The translations under genes and the position numbers were made by a program. Shown in pieces: positions 25,997-34,965 of a stretch of 64,000 bases of DNA (positions are counted from its first letter, which is position 1; each line of letters opens with the position of its first letter). The notes beneath the pieces were generated by a model. It made no database searches. It was given only the letters and a program-made list of their open reading frames with translations, and had not been told where the DNA came from. Origin of the DNA: Kineosporia babensis (lineage in GTDB: Bacteria; Actinomycetota; Actinomycetes; Actinomycetales; Kineosporiaceae); contig NZ_JAJOMB010000024.1 of the NCBI RefSeq assembly GCF_021129305.1, forward strand, positions 1 to 64,000. The letters are read 5' to 3'.

Positions 25997-27568
25997 TCAG
26001 CCGGCCGCGGGAACCGGAGCGGGACTGGCCGCACAGGAGGCGTCCGCTCCCCGCTTGGCCGTCGGCCGGGAACCGTCCTTCAGGTAGTTGCTCACGTAGG
26101 CGTTCATGCACGCGTTGGCGTTACCGGTCAGCGACGAACCGTGGAAGTTCCCGTCCCGCTCCAGCACGAAACGGGAGTTCGGGAAACGCGCATGGGCATC
26201 CAGCGCGCCCTGCACCGGCATCGCCCCGTCGTTCTCCGGCTGCAGCATCAGGATGTTCACCCCGGAGTGCCCCACCTTCTGCGGCTGGCCGGCCGGCACC
26301 GGCCAGAACGCACAGGGCGCGTTGTACCAGCCGTTGGCCCAGGTCATGAACGTGTTGCCCTGCCGCTGCTGACGCTGCAGGTCGGTGCGCCAGCGAGACC
26401 AGTCGCGAGGCCAGGCCGCGTCACTGCACTGCACCGAGGTGTACATCGCGTAGGTGTTCATCGCCGGGAACTCGCGCTGCTCGGCGTAATTGGCCCGCAG
26501 CCCGCTCGGGTCGCCGCGCAGCACCCAGTCGGCCAGCACCTGGGCGTGCGGGATCCAGGCGTAGGTGCGGTAGGCATTCACCAGGAAGATGTCGCTGTAC
26601 TCGGCCGGGCCGATCCGGCCGTCGATCGGCGCCTCGGCGAGGGCGTTCAGGCCCTTGTGGTAGTTCTTCTCGACCGCGGCCTGCGTGGTGCCCAGCCCGT
26701 ACACCGAGTGGTATTTCGCGATCCAGGCGAAGAACTCCCCGGCCCGCTTCTCGAAGGCCACGTTCTGCTTGAGCATGTTCTCGTAGCCCACGCCGTCGGG
26801 CGCCGCCACGGTGTCCAGCACCATCCGGCGCACCCGGTCCGGGAACATCGAGGCGTACACCTCACCGAGGTACGTGCCGTAGGAGAAGCCCAGGTAGTTC
26901 AGGGTTTTCTGGCCCAGGGCGGCCCGGATCAGGTCCATGTCCCGGGCGGTGTCCTTGGTGTTGAGGTACTTCAGGGTGTTGCCGTACTTGTCGCCGCAGC
27001 TGTCCGCGTACTTGCGGGCCTCCCGGAGCCACTTCTTCTCCTCGGCGACCGTGCGGGGAACGTAGTCGGGCCGGGCCGAACCCGGGGAAAGGTAGTCCGG
27101 TGAACAGGTCACCGACGGCTCGCTCGCCCCGACCCCCCGCGGGTCGAACCCGATCCAGTCGTAGGTGGCCCCGACCGAGACCGGCAAACCCACCGACCCG
27201 TTGGCGAACCGGGTGGGCAGGTCACGCCCGAAGCTGCCCGGCCACTGCCCCCGGTTGAGCAGCACGATGCCCTGGTACTGCGCCTGCGGCACGGTGTGTT
27301 TCGCCCGGGTGAGCGCCAGCGTGATGGTGCCCCGGGAAGGCCGGGAGTGATCGAGCGGCACGTCCAGCGAACCGCATTCCAGACCGGCCAGTGCTCCCCC
27401 GACGATCGGGTCGTCCGCCGGGCACGGCGACCACGAGATCGCCGACGGGGCGGCACTCGGCGCCCCCCGCTCGACGATGTCCGCAACGGCCGGCCCGGGA
27501 ACCAGTGGCCCGGCCAGTCCGGCCGCGGCCACTGTCGCCAGGACAGCCGCCATCAAGGATCTTTTCAC
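25997..27568 (-). CDS. Secreted TAP-like alpha/beta hydrolase
   Basis: The 523-residue protein starts with a Sec signal peptide (KRSLMAAVLATVAAAGLAG and an AVAD cleavage region). The alpha/beta-hydrolase core has DWIGFDPRGVGAS (oxyanion region) and YLGFSYGTYLG with the nucleophile Ser near residue 228. The C-terminal part, with MLQPENDGAMP (Asp) and DGNFHGSSL (His), matches the TAP/SlpD C-terminal family of tripeptidyl aminopeptidase-like enzymes. Such enzymes are exported and remove peptides or acyl groups. Similar hydrolases occur in kinamycin-type clusters. It starts at GTG 27568, divergent from the starter ACP gene, with three SARP heptamers between. Confidence 0.88.
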   Translation of the reverse strand: MKRSLMAAVLATVAAAGLAGPLVPGPAVADIVERGAPSAAPSAISWSPCPADDPIVGGALAGLECGSLDVPLDHSRPSRGTITLALTRAKHTVPQAQYQGIVLLNRGQWPGSFGRDLPTRFANGSVGLPVSVGATYDWIGFDPRGVGASEPSVTCSPDYLSPGSARPDYVPRTVAEEKKWLREARKYADSCGDKYGNTLKYLNTKDTARDMDLIRAALGQKTLNYLGFSYGTYLGEVYASMFPDRVRRMVLDTVAAPDGVGYENMLKQNVAFEKRAGEFFAWIAKYHSVYGLGTTQAAVEKNYHKGLNALAEAPIDGRIGPAEYSDIFLVNAYRTYAWIPHAQVLADWVLRGDPSGLRANYAEQREFPAMNTYAMYTSVQCSDAAWPRDWSRWRTDLQRQQRQGNTFMTWANGWYNAPCAFWPVPAGQPQKVGHSGVNILMLQPENDGAMPVQGALDAHARFPNSRFVLERDGNFHGSSLTGNANACMNAYVSNYLKDGSRPTAKRGADASCAASPAPVPAAG

Positions 27569-27698
27569 GAGAACCCCCTGCGTGCGGGCCGTTTGACCAG
27601 CCCGTTCCTGAATGTGCGGCGAAGCTACCACGGAGTTCGGCGCTCGCTCAGGCAAGTCGCCGATCCTTCATCGGTGCAGGTCACGGCCTCCACCACGG

Positions 27699-27727
27699 CT
27701 CGAGTCGCTCTCGAGCGCCGCTCGAGT
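27699..27727. promoter_or_regulatory. SARP operator, three 11-bp-spaced heptamers
   Basis: CTCGAGT at 27699, CTCGAGC at 27710 and CTCGAGT at 27721 form a perfect 11-bp-period direct repeat, the strongest SARP-type site in the window. It lies between the divergent secreted hydrolase (start 27568) and the starter ACP (start 27844). TTACCA at 27741 is a possible -10 element for the plus-strand transcript. Confidence 0.75.
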
Positions 27728-27843
27728 GAGAGAGCTTTCGTTACCACGGTTTCCGCCGGGGTTCGACCCGCCCTGTAGAGGCGGACGGCAGGCTCACGGA
27801 TCAGGCGGTGGCCGGTTCCTCGCTGCGGACAGGAGAGCAGACG

Positions 27844-28095
27844 GTGCAGAAGATCTCGCTGGCAATGCTGGAGGACATCATGCGTGAGCATGCCTGGGCC
27901 GGTGACTGGCCCTCGTTCGAGCAGGCCCAGGACAGCTCGTTCGAGGATCTCGGCTACGACTCCCTGGCCCGGATGGAGACCCACACGCGGCTGCGCCGTC
28001 AGTTCAACGTCACCATCGAGGAGGACGACTTCGACCGGGTCGCCACCCCGCGCACCCTGGTCGATTTCGTGAACTCGCACCACAGCGTCACCTGA
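27844..28095 (+). CDS. Acyl carrier protein, starter-unit ACP
   Basis: The 83-residue ACP has the phosphopantetheine site LGYDSLARME (Ser40). It is separate from the polyketide ACP at 32610. It starts at GTG 27844 behind CAGGAGAGCAG. It lies tail-to-tail with the LnmK-like acyltransferase/decarboxylase. In lomaiviticin biosynthesis an LnmK homologue loads methylmalonyl onto a dedicated ACP and decarboxylates it to propionyl-ACP, so this is the likely propionyl (starter) carrier. A role as carrier for another acid, for instance from the adenylating enzyme at 23144, is less likely but possible. Confidence 0.88.
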   Translation: MQKISLAMLEDIMREHAWAGDWPSFEQAQDSSFEDLGYDSLARMETHTRLRRQFNVTIEEDDFDRVATPRTLVDFVNSHHSVT

Positions 28096-28117
28096 ATCTC
28101 GTTCTGCCACAAAGACA

Positions 28118-28150
28118 GCGGCCCACCGGATCTCATGTCCGGTGGGCCGC
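28118..28150. terminator. Bidirectional hairpin
   Basis: A 13-bp perfect stem pairs 28118-28130 with 28138-28150 around TCTCATG. It separates the convergent ACP and LnmK-like genes. Confidence 0.75.
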
Positions 28151-28165
28151 CGTCGTGCGGGGTGT

Positions 28166-29212
28166 TCAGCAGGGAGTGGGGTGCTGCAGCCGCTGGCGGG
28201 CCACCGCCAGGAGATCACCGTCGGCGCGCCGCACGGCCACGTCCACCACGTCCGTACCGTCGGTGTCGCTGAACGTGCTGATCTGCACGCCCAGGACGTC
28301 CTCGGCGTTGGCGTTGGCGATGAAACACAGCTGCCGGTCCAGCACCCGGCGGCTCAGGAACGCGCTGGCCGGCCGCTGCAGGCTGCGCCACAGGCTCAGC
28401 ACCGCCCAGTCGACGATCGAGAAGTACGAGGCGAAGTACAGCAGTCCCACCCCGTTGAGGTCCCGGCTGGCGTTGACCTGGTAGTCCAGGTTCAGGGTGG
28501 CCCGGGCCGGCGGCTCCGCCTCGGTGCGGAAGCCGACGTTGCGCCGGGCCGAGGCCCAGGTCCGCCGGGGCGTGTGGCGGTCCGGCACCACCGGCAGGTG
28601 CGCCGTGCGAAAGCCCGCCGGGGTGGCCGGGCGAAGGCCGTGATTGGTGCCGTGCCCGGAACGCTGGATCCACCGGTTGAAGTTCTCCACGTGGATGGTC
28701 TGCGGGGCCCGGTAGCCGAAGAAGCTCTCCACGTCGTCGGCACTGCCGTCCGGCTCGGCCGGCGACGACGATGACGCCAAGGTGGCCCGGTGCACCGTCA
28801 GCAGGGAGTCACCACCGCTGGACATCACCTTGGAACGCACCCGCAGCCGGTCGCCGAAGGTCAGGTCCTCCGCGCACAGGCCGGTCGCCGACCGGACCCG
28901 GAAATAGGCGAACGACAGGTACACCGGGTTGCCCTCGTCGTCCACCGCCGTGTACGGGTCGATCCCGCAGGCCGAACCCACCGCGTCCCAGGTCCAGTCG
29001 CCCAGCTGCCCGACGAACAGCGAGTTGTTGCCGCACATCGCCGGGGTGATCAGCTCGACCCGTTCCAGCCATCCGCGCTCCCCCCGGCGCAGCGCCGGCC
29101 GGCCCACCGGGGTGAACGCGTCCGGCCGGATGAACACCTCCGGCCCCGCGCCGCCCCGGGTGCCCGGCGGATCCGTTCGTTCCTGCGTGATCTGCCCAGT
29201 CCCATGCGCCAT
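28166..29212 (-). CDS. LnmK-like acyltransferase/decarboxylase
   Basis: The 348-residue protein matches the LnmK/Pnap_2097-type double-hotdog family; LITPAMCGNNSLFVGQLGDW and the DPYTAVDDEGNPVYLSFAYF block are typical. LnmK takes methylmalonyl-CoA, self-acylates, decarboxylates and hands propionyl to an ACP. A homologue (Lom62) was shown to make the propionyl starter of lomaiviticin. ATG 29212 is chosen because GAGAGGGCAGCAG precedes it; in-frame codons to 29278 have no ribosome binding site. The convergent ACP gene is its expected partner. Confidence 0.82.
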   Translation of the reverse strand: MAHGTGQITQERTDPPGTRGGAGPEVFIRPDAFTPVGRPALRRGERGWLERVELITPAMCGNNSLFVGQLGDWTWDAVGSACGIDPYTAVDDEGNPVYLSFAYFRVRSATGLCAEDLTFGDRLRVRSKVMSSGGDSLLTVHRATLASSSSPAEPDGSADDVESFFGYRAPQTIHVENFNRWIQRSGHGTNHGLRPATPAGFRTAHLPVVPDRHTPRRTWASARRNVGFRTEAEPPARATLNLDYQVNASRDLNGVGLLYFASYFSIVDWAVLSLWRSLQRPASAFLSRRVLDRQLCFIANANAEDVLGVQISTFSDTDGTDVVDVAVRRADGDLLAVARQRLQHPTPC

Positions 29213-29360
29213 TCTGCTGCCCTCTCGTGGATGCGGTGCTTTCCGCAACGTGGCAGCCGGCGCCCCAGTCTGACTCAAGGGAAACTCCGCCGGTGGTCGA
29301 ACCCGCAGGTCCGCAGGAGCGGCAGGGACGCGCTCGGACGTCCCTGCCGCCCGGTGACAC

Positions 29361-29828
29361 TCAGCTCCAGGAGTCCACCGGAGCCTGGCGCACCGTGGTG
29401 TTCAGCCGGTTGAAGAAGTTGGCGGTGGCCACGTGCAGGATGATCGCCGCCAGCTGCTTCTCGTCGAAGTGGTCCGCGACGGCGTCCCAGATCTCCTCGC
29501 TCACCGAGCCCGGGTTGTCGGCCAGCCGGGTCATCGCCTCGGCCAGCGCCAGGGCGGCCCGCTCGGCGTCGTCGAAGAGCGGTGACTCCGCCCAGCCGGG
29601 CAGCGCCAGCATCCGCTCGGTGCTCAGCCCCACCTTGGCGGCGTTCTGCACACCGGTGTGGATACAGGCCGTGCACCCGTTGATCTGGCTGGCCCGCAGA
29701 TGCACCAGCTCCAGCGTCTGCTCCGGCACCCCACCGGAGTGGATGGCCGCCATCAGGTGCCCCACCCCCTGGTACGTCTCCGGCAACAGGGCCGCCGGGT
29801 TGCTCATCCGCTGCTTCAGTTCACTCAC
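29361..29828 (-). CDS. AhpD-like carboxymuconolactone decarboxylase family protein
   Basis: The 155-residue all-helical protein contains the redox motif C-T-A-C-I-H-T-G within INGCTACIHTGVQNA, preceded by the usual EQTLELVHLRASQ. This is the AhpD-like branch of the CMD family, which acts as an alkylhydroperoxidase with a CxxC dithiol. It may protect the cell against redox cycling or peroxides from the quinone product. GTG 29828 follows AGGAGAGAACGC. It is divergently transcribed from the KSalpha gene across 246 bases. Confidence 0.88.
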   Translation of the reverse strand: MSELKQRMSNPAALLPETYQGVGHLMAAIHSGGVPEQTLELVHLRASQINGCTACIHTGVQNAAKVGLSTERMLALPGWAESPLFDDAERAALALAEAMTRLADNPGSVSEEIWDAVADHFDEKQLAAIILHVATANFFNRLNTTVRQAPVDSWS

Positions 29829-30074
29829 GCGTTCTCTCCTGACGAGTTCGGTTCAACGGGTCATCCGGTCTGACGTACGGGGCGGGCCGGAGGTAACACG
29901 GGCCCGGGCCGTTCCCGCACCGGAGAGAACCGATCCTTCCGCTGACCTTCGAGTAACCCTCCACCCGCGGAACGCAGGCTCGGGACGAAAATCGTTCACC
30001 GGCTTGGGGGTCAGGCGTCTTGGACCGGTCACGGATGTTAGGGCGAGTGCCGCGGACAGCGGGCAGGTGTTCCG

Positions 30075-31346
30075 ATGGCTGAGCGGACGGCGGTCATCAC
30101 CGGCCTGGGTGTGGTCGCACCGGGTGGGACAGGAAGCAAGGCGTTCTGGGAGACCGTCACCTCGGGGCGCACGGCCACCCGGGCGATCACGGCGTTCGAT
30201 GCCACGGGCTTTCGCTCCCGGATCGCTGCGGAGGTGGACTTCGCTGCGGCTGAGGCCGAACTGTCGGCCCGGGAACTGCGGCGGCTGGACCGGGCAGCGC
30301 AGTTCGCGCTGGTCGCCACCCGCGAGGCGATGAGCGACAGCGCGATCGCCCCCGGGCAGGTGGATCCGCACCGCACCGGCGTGAGCCTGGGCACCGCCGT
30401 GGGCTCGACCTGCAACCTCGAGTCCGAGTACCTGGTGATGAGCGACAACGGCCGCGAGTGGCTGCTGGACCACCGCTACGCCAGCCCGCACCTGTACGAC
30501 TACTACATGCCCGGCTCGATGGCCGGCGAACTGGCCTGGGAGGCCGACGCGCAGGGCCCGGTGGCGGCGATCTCGGCCGGCTGTACCTCCGGCCTGGACG
30601 CGGTCGGTCACGCGGTCGACCTGATCGAGGAGGGTGCGGCCGACGTGATGATCACCGGCGGTACCGACGCCCCGGTCTCACCGATCACCGTGGCCTGTTT
30701 CGACGCGATCAAGGCGACCTCCTCCAGCAATGACGACGCCACGCACGCCCTGCGCCCGTTCGACCGCAACCGCAACGGGTTCGTGCTCGGCGAGGGGGCG
30801 GCCGTGATGGTGCTGGAGTCCGAGGCCCACGCCCGGGCCCGGGGAGCCCGGATCTACGCCCGGATCAGCGGTTTCGCCTCCCGCACCAACGCCTACCACA
30901 TGACCGGGCTGAAGGCCGACGGCACCGAGATGGCCGCGGCGATCACCGCCGCGCTGCGCCACAGCGGTCTTTCGGCCACCGACCTGGACTACGTGTGCGC
31001 CCACGGCACCGCCACCCGGCAGAACGACCGGCACGAGACCGCCGCCCTGAAGAAGTCGCTGGGGGCGCACGCCTACGCCACGCCGGTGAGCTCGATCAAG
31101 TCGATGATCGGGCACTCGCTGGGGGCCGTCGGCGCCATCGAGATCGCGGCCTGCGCCCTGGCGATCGAGCAGGGCGTGATCCCGCCGACCGCCAACCTGC
31201 ACGATCCCGACCCCGAGCTGGACCTCGACTACGTGCCGCTGCAGGCCCGCCGCCAGCCCCTGGACGCGGTGCTGAACATCGGCAGCGGATTCGGCGGTTT
31301 CCAGAGCGCCATGATCCTGACCCGTCCCGGAGCCGGAGAGCCGTGA
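30075..31346 (+). CDS. Type II PKS ketosynthase alpha
   Basis: The 423-residue KSalpha has the catalytic triad: Cys170 in ISAGCTSGLD, His310 in VCAHGTATRQND and His347 in MIGHSLGAVG. With the following CLF it forms the heterodimer that elongates the starter with malonyl-ACP. ATG 30075 begins the minimal PKS operon; the 246-base divergent region upstream contains AGGTG near the start, but no SARP-type repeat that I can see. The stop codon overlaps the CLF start. Confidence 0.97.
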   Translation: MAERTAVITGLGVVAPGGTGSKAFWETVTSGRTATRAITAFDATGFRSRIAAEVDFAAAEAELSARELRRLDRAAQFALVATREAMSDSAIAPGQVDPHRTGVSLGTAVGSTCNLESEYLVMSDNGREWLLDHRYASPHLYDYYMPGSMAGELAWEADAQGPVAAISAGCTSGLDAVGHAVDLIEEGAADVMITGGTDAPVSPITVACFDAIKATSSSNDDATHALRPFDRNRNGFVLGEGAAVMVLESEAHARARGARIYARISGFASRTNAYHMTGLKADGTEMAAAITAALRHSGLSATDLDYVCAHGTATRQNDRHETAALKKSLGAHAYATPVSSIKSMIGHSLGAVGAIEIAACALAIEQGVIPPTANLHDPDPELDLDYVPLQARRQPLDAVLNIGSGFGGFQSAMILTRPGAGEP

Positions 31347-32575
31347 GCATGAGCACCCAAGCCCCCAGCGCCGTCGTCACCGGGATCGGGGTGGCTGCCC
31401 CCAACGGCCTGGGCACCGAGGACTTCTGGGCCGCCACCCTGCAGGGCCGCTCCGGGATCCGGGCCGTGGAACGCTTCGACACCAGCGGCTACCCGGCCCG
31501 GCTGGGCGGTGAGCTGCCCGATTTCGACCCGGCCGAGCACCTGCCCGGGCGGCTGATCCCGCAGACCGACCGGATGACCCAGATCGCGCTCACCGCCGCG
31601 GCCTGGGCGATGGACGACTGCCGCCTCGCCGAGGACACCTACGACACCGACGAGATGGGGGTGGCCACCTCCAGCTCGTTCGGCGGTTTCGAGTTCGGTC
31701 AGCGCGAACTGGACAAGCTGTGGTCCGAGGGCCCGGAGCACGTCAGCGTCTACATGTCCTTCGCCTGGTTCTACGCGGTGAACACCGGGCAGATCTCGAT
31801 CCGTCAGGATCTGCGCGGACCGGCCGGTGTGGTGGTGGCCGACCAGGCCGGCGGTCTGGACGCCCTCGCCCAGGCCCGGCGCAGCATCCGCAAAGGGTCC
31901 CGGCTGATCGTCTCCGGCGGGGTGGACAGTTCCTTCTGCCCCTACGGCTGGGTCTCGCGGATGAGCGACGGCGGCCTCAGCCCGGGTGCCGATCCGGACA
32001 GCGCCTACCTGCCGTTCGACGAGCGGGCCAGCGGCTACGTACCCGGGGAGGGCGGCAGCATCCTGGTGGTCGAGGATGCCGACACCGCCCGGGCCCGCGG
32101 TGCCCATGTCTACGGCGAGATCGCCGGTTACAGCGCGACTTTTGATGCGGCGGCGCACCGCGGCGGCGTCCCCGGGCTGCGGCGCGCCGTGCAGAACGCC
32201 CTGCGCGACGCGGGTGAGCCGGCCGAGCAGATCGGGGTGGTGTTCGCCGACGGCTCGGGCGACCTGGCCCAGGACGAGGCCGAGGCGGCGGTGATCCGCG
32301 AGGTCTTCGGGCCCGGGCGGGTGCCGGTGACGATCCCGAAGACGATGACCGGGCGGATGAGTTCCGGAGCGGCTCCCACCGACCTGGCGTGTGCGCTGCT
32401 GGCCATGCGCGAACGGCTGATCCCGCCGACCATCAACGTCCGGCCCGGTTCCGCCCCTGGCCTCGACCTGGTGATCGACCGACCGCGCCCCTGGGAGCCC
32501 CGGGCCGCCCTGGTGATCGCCCGCGGCCGAGGTGGTTTCAACTCGGCCATGGTGCTGCGGCCGGCCCGAGCCTGA
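31343..32575 (+). CDS. Type II PKS chain length factor (KSbeta)
   Basis: The 410-residue CLF starts at GTG 31343 (GTGA overlap with KSalpha) or ATG 31349. The active-site Cys is replaced by Gln in VVVADQAGGLD, the hallmark of CLF, which decarboxylates malonyl-ACP and sets chain length. Chain length cannot be read directly; cyclase and oxygenase context points to a decaketide-type angucycline, possibly with propionyl start. Confidence 0.96.
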   Translation: MSMSTQAPSAVVTGIGVAAPNGLGTEDFWAATLQGRSGIRAVERFDTSGYPARLGGELPDFDPAEHLPGRLIPQTDRMTQIALTAAAWAMDDCRLAEDTYDTDEMGVATSSSFGGFEFGQRELDKLWSEGPEHVSVYMSFAWFYAVNTGQISIRQDLRGPAGVVVADQAGGLDALAQARRSIRKGSRLIVSGGVDSSFCPYGWVSRMSDGGLSPGADPDSAYLPFDERASGYVPGEGGSILVVEDADTARARGAHVYGEIAGYSATFDAAAHRGGVPGLRRAVQNALRDAGEPAEQIGVVFADGSGDLAQDEAEAAVIREVFGPGRVPVTIPKTMTGRMSSGAAPTDLACALLAMRERLIPPTINVRPGSAPGLDLVIDRPRPWEPRAALVIARGRGGFNSAMVLRPARA

Positions 32576-32609
32576 CCACCCGGTTACCCGAAGCAGAAGG
32601 AGAACGCCG

Positions 32610-32867
32610 ATGAGCACACCGATCACCCTGACCGACCTGGAAGACATCATGCGCCGCTGCGCGGGTGAGGACGAGACCACCTCACCGCTGGAGCAGGGAC
32701 CGCACGAGCCCTTCGACGAACTCGGGTACGACTCGCTGGCCCTGCTGGAGACCCTGAACCACATCCAGCGCGACTACGGGGTGCAGATCTCGGACGACGA
32801 ACTGGACTCGGCCAAGACCCCCCGGCAGCTGCTCGACCTGGTCAACCGCCGGCTCGGCGTGGCCTGA
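32610..32867 (+). CDS. Acyl carrier protein of the minimal PKS
   Basis: The 85-residue ACP carries LGYDSLALLE with phosphopantetheine Ser42. ATG 32610 is preceded by GAAGGAGAACGCCG. It lies directly after KSalpha/CLF in the canonical order, so it is the elongation ACP. It shares LEDIMR and the carrier core with the starter ACP but differs elsewhere, consistent with separate roles. Confidence 0.95.
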   Translation: MSTPITLTDLEDIMRRCAGEDETTSPLEQGPHEPFDELGYDSLALLETLNHIQRDYGVQISDDELDSAKTPRQLLDLVNRRLGVA

Positions 32868-32869
32868 GC

Positions 32870-33865
32870 GTGATCGCCTCACCGCCCCGGCGGGCGGCTC
32901 TGCTGATGCCGGGTCAGGGCGCCCAGTACCCGGGGATGGGTACCGGGCTCTACCGCCGCCTGGAGCCGTTCCGCACAGCGCTCGACGAGGTGTTCGACGC
33001 CCTGGGGCCCGCGGGAACGGCGCTGCGCGAGGACTGGCTCAGCGCTGCCCCGCGGATCCCCAGCGACGACGCGCGCAGTTCTCAGCCGCTGCTGTTCGCG
33101 CTGGACTACGCGCTGGGCCGGGTGCTGCTGGAGCTGGGCCTGCAGCCGGTGTACGCCCTCGGCCACAGCGTGGGGGAACTGTCGGCGGCCGCGCTGGCCG
33201 GGGTCTTCGACCTGCGCGACGCCCTGGCCATCCTGCAGCAACGGGTGGCGGCGGTGGGATCGGCCCCGGCGGGTGGCATGGTCGCGGTGGCCGCCACCCG
33301 CTCCGAGATCGAGCCGCGGCTCATCCCGGGCGTGGATGTAGCGGCCGTGAACGCACCCCGTCAGGTCGTGCTCGCCGGGCCTCGGGAACCGCTGCAGGCC
33401 ATGGTCCAGGCGCTTCGCGAGGACGGGTTCACCTGCGCGCCGGTGCCCTCGCAGGCACCGTTCCACAGCACCGCACTGCGGCCCCTGGCCGATGCGGCGC
33501 TCCCGCTGCTGAAGTCGATTCCGGTGCACCCCGCGCAGCTGAGCATCTTCTCGGGTTACACCACCCAGCCGCTGGGCCCGGAGCAGACCGAGGACCCGTC
33601 CTACTGGGCCGCGCAACCCGTGGACCCGGTGCTGTTCTGGCCCGCCCTCAGTAATCTCAGCGAGCACGAGCCCGACGTTCTGATCGAGTGCGGTCCGGGC
33701 ACCAGCCTGATCACGCACGCCCGGCGACTGCCCGCGGTCCGGAACGGCCGCTGCGCCGTGGTGTCGCTGCTGGGCCCGCCGCGCAACGGCCCGGGCGCCG
33801 AGTTCGACCACTTCAGCGCGGCCATCACCGCCCTAGTCCCAGGGCAGGACTACATCGGCGGGTGA
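32870..33865 (+). CDS. Malonyl-CoA:ACP transacylase
   Basis: The 331-residue FabD-fold acyltransferase has LLMPGQGAQYPGMG, the nucleophile Ser100 in ALGHSVGELSAAAL, AVNAPRQVVLAG and the PFHSTALRP His region. It begins at GTG 32870, two bases after the ACP stop. A dedicated transacylase is unusual in type II PKS clusters, which mostly borrow FabD from primary metabolism; it likely feeds malonyl to the elongation ACP. Its 3' end overlaps the convergent glycosyltransferase gene by 33 bases. Confidence 0.93.
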   Translation: MIASPPRRAALLMPGQGAQYPGMGTGLYRRLEPFRTALDEVFDALGPAGTALREDWLSAAPRIPSDDARSSQPLLFALDYALGRVLLELGLQPVYALGHSVGELSAAALAGVFDLRDALAILQQRVAAVGSAPAGGMVAVAATRSEIEPRLIPGVDVAAVNAPRQVVLAGPREPLQAMVQALREDGFTCAPVPSQAPFHSTALRPLADAALPLLKSIPVHPAQLSIFSGYTTQPLGPEQTEDPSYWAAQPVDPVLFWPALSNLSEHEPDVLIECGPGTSLITHARRLPAVRNGRCAVVSLLGPPRNGPGAEFDHFSAAITALVPGQDYIGG

Positions 33866-34933
33866 GGCCAGGGCAGCGTTCTCCTGAGCCAGGGCCCGGG
33901 CCCGCTGCGCAAAACCGTCCTCGTGCAGGATCTTCAGGCTGCTGGCGGCCAGCGCCGACACCGGTTCGTGCTGCGCATCGGCCGGCACCGTCAGGGCTGC
34001 CCCGAAGTCGGTCAGCGCCTCGGCGATCGCCTGGGTGTGCATGTTCGGGGGCACGATCACCTGGGGCACCCCGGCTTCCAGCAAAGTCATCGACGTAGTG
34101 GCGCCGCCGTGGTGGATCGCCAGGTCACAGGCGTGCGCGACCACATCCAGCGGGATCCAGCCCACCTGCACATGCGGCCCCATCGACGGGCCCAGCTCCT
34201 GGGCCACCGCCTGGGTCGCCGCGATCAGCACGTCCATGCCCTCGCTCACCAGCACGGCGGCCAGGTCGCGGGTGGCCTCGGCACTCAGCATCCGAAAGTG
34301 CGTGCCCGAGGTGATCAGGACGCGCGGGCGCGATCCTCGCCGGGCGTACATCCAGGGCTCCAGGCGGCGCTGCGGGTTGCGCGGCACCCAGCGCATCAGC
34401 TGGGCGTCGGGAAAACCCTTGCTGCGCAGGGATGGCGGGCTGGTCTCGATGAACTGGTCAGGCTGCGGGAGCTCGCCCAGTCCCCCGTGCTGCAGGCCCT
34501 GGGCGGCGCCGCTGTCGATGTCCTCCAGCGGGATGCGGAAGTACTCGGCGTGGCGGGTGTAGGGCACCCCCCTTTGGCGGGCGAGCAGGCCGGCGCCGTA
34601 GCTCATCGACCCGCCCACCACCCGGTCCGGTGGCCAGTCCTGAGCCAGCTGCAGCAGGGCTTCCCGGCCGGCGCCGGCCATCCGGGCGAAGGCTCGCCCG
34701 ACCCGTACCTGATTCTCGCGCGCATCCTGCGGTGCCGGGCCGGGTTCCATGAAGTGCCGGATCGCCTGCGGCATGATCGCGACGGCCGGGATCTCGAGGT
34801 TCTCGACGAAGCCGATCAGGGGCTCGTTGGCCGCCATCACGACCTGGTGGCCGGCGTTGCGGGCCGCCGCCACCAGCGGGGCCATGGCGTAGACGGTGAC
34901 CTGGCTGCCGGTGGCCACGAACAGGATCCTCAT
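33833..34933 (-). CDS. Glycosyltransferase, GT1 (DesVII/EryCIII type)
   Basis: The 366-residue GT-B enzyme begins MRILFVATGSQ and has the donor-binding signature AIHHGGATTSMTLLEAGVPQVIVPP-like segment (core HHGGATTSMTLLEAGVPQ) of natural-product glycosyltransferases. It transfers a TDP-deoxysugar to the aglycone. ATG 34933 has AAAGGG upstream. It is the only glycosyltransferase in the window, so either it serves both sugar types or others lie outside. It is the last gene of an operon with RmlA and a methyltransferase. Confidence 0.93.
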   Translation of the reverse strand: MRILFVATGSQVTVYAMAPLVAAARNAGHQVVMAANEPLIGFVENLEIPAVAIMPQAIRHFMEPGPAPQDARENQVRVGRAFARMAGAGREALLQLAQDWPPDRVVGGSMSYGAGLLARQRGVPYTRHAEYFRIPLEDIDSGAAQGLQHGGLGELPQPDQFIETSPPSLRSKGFPDAQLMRWVPRNPQRRLEPWMYARRGSRPRVLITSGTHFRMLSAEATRDLAAVLVSEGMDVLIAATQAVAQELGPSMGPHVQVGWIPLDVVAHACDLAIHHGGATTSMTLLEAGVPQVIVPPNMHTQAIAEALTDFGAALTVPADAQHEPVSALAASSLKILHEDGFAQRARALAQENAALASPADVVLPWD

Positions 34934-34965
34934 GCGCTGCAACCCTTTTCCGCAAGGGCCCGGCC

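Noticed and set aside
27699-27727. TCGAG repeats as transposon ends or a short tandem repeat array
   Set aside because: Only three copies at 11-bp helical spacing in a promoter region, with similar pairs at two other promoters; this fits a protein operator better.
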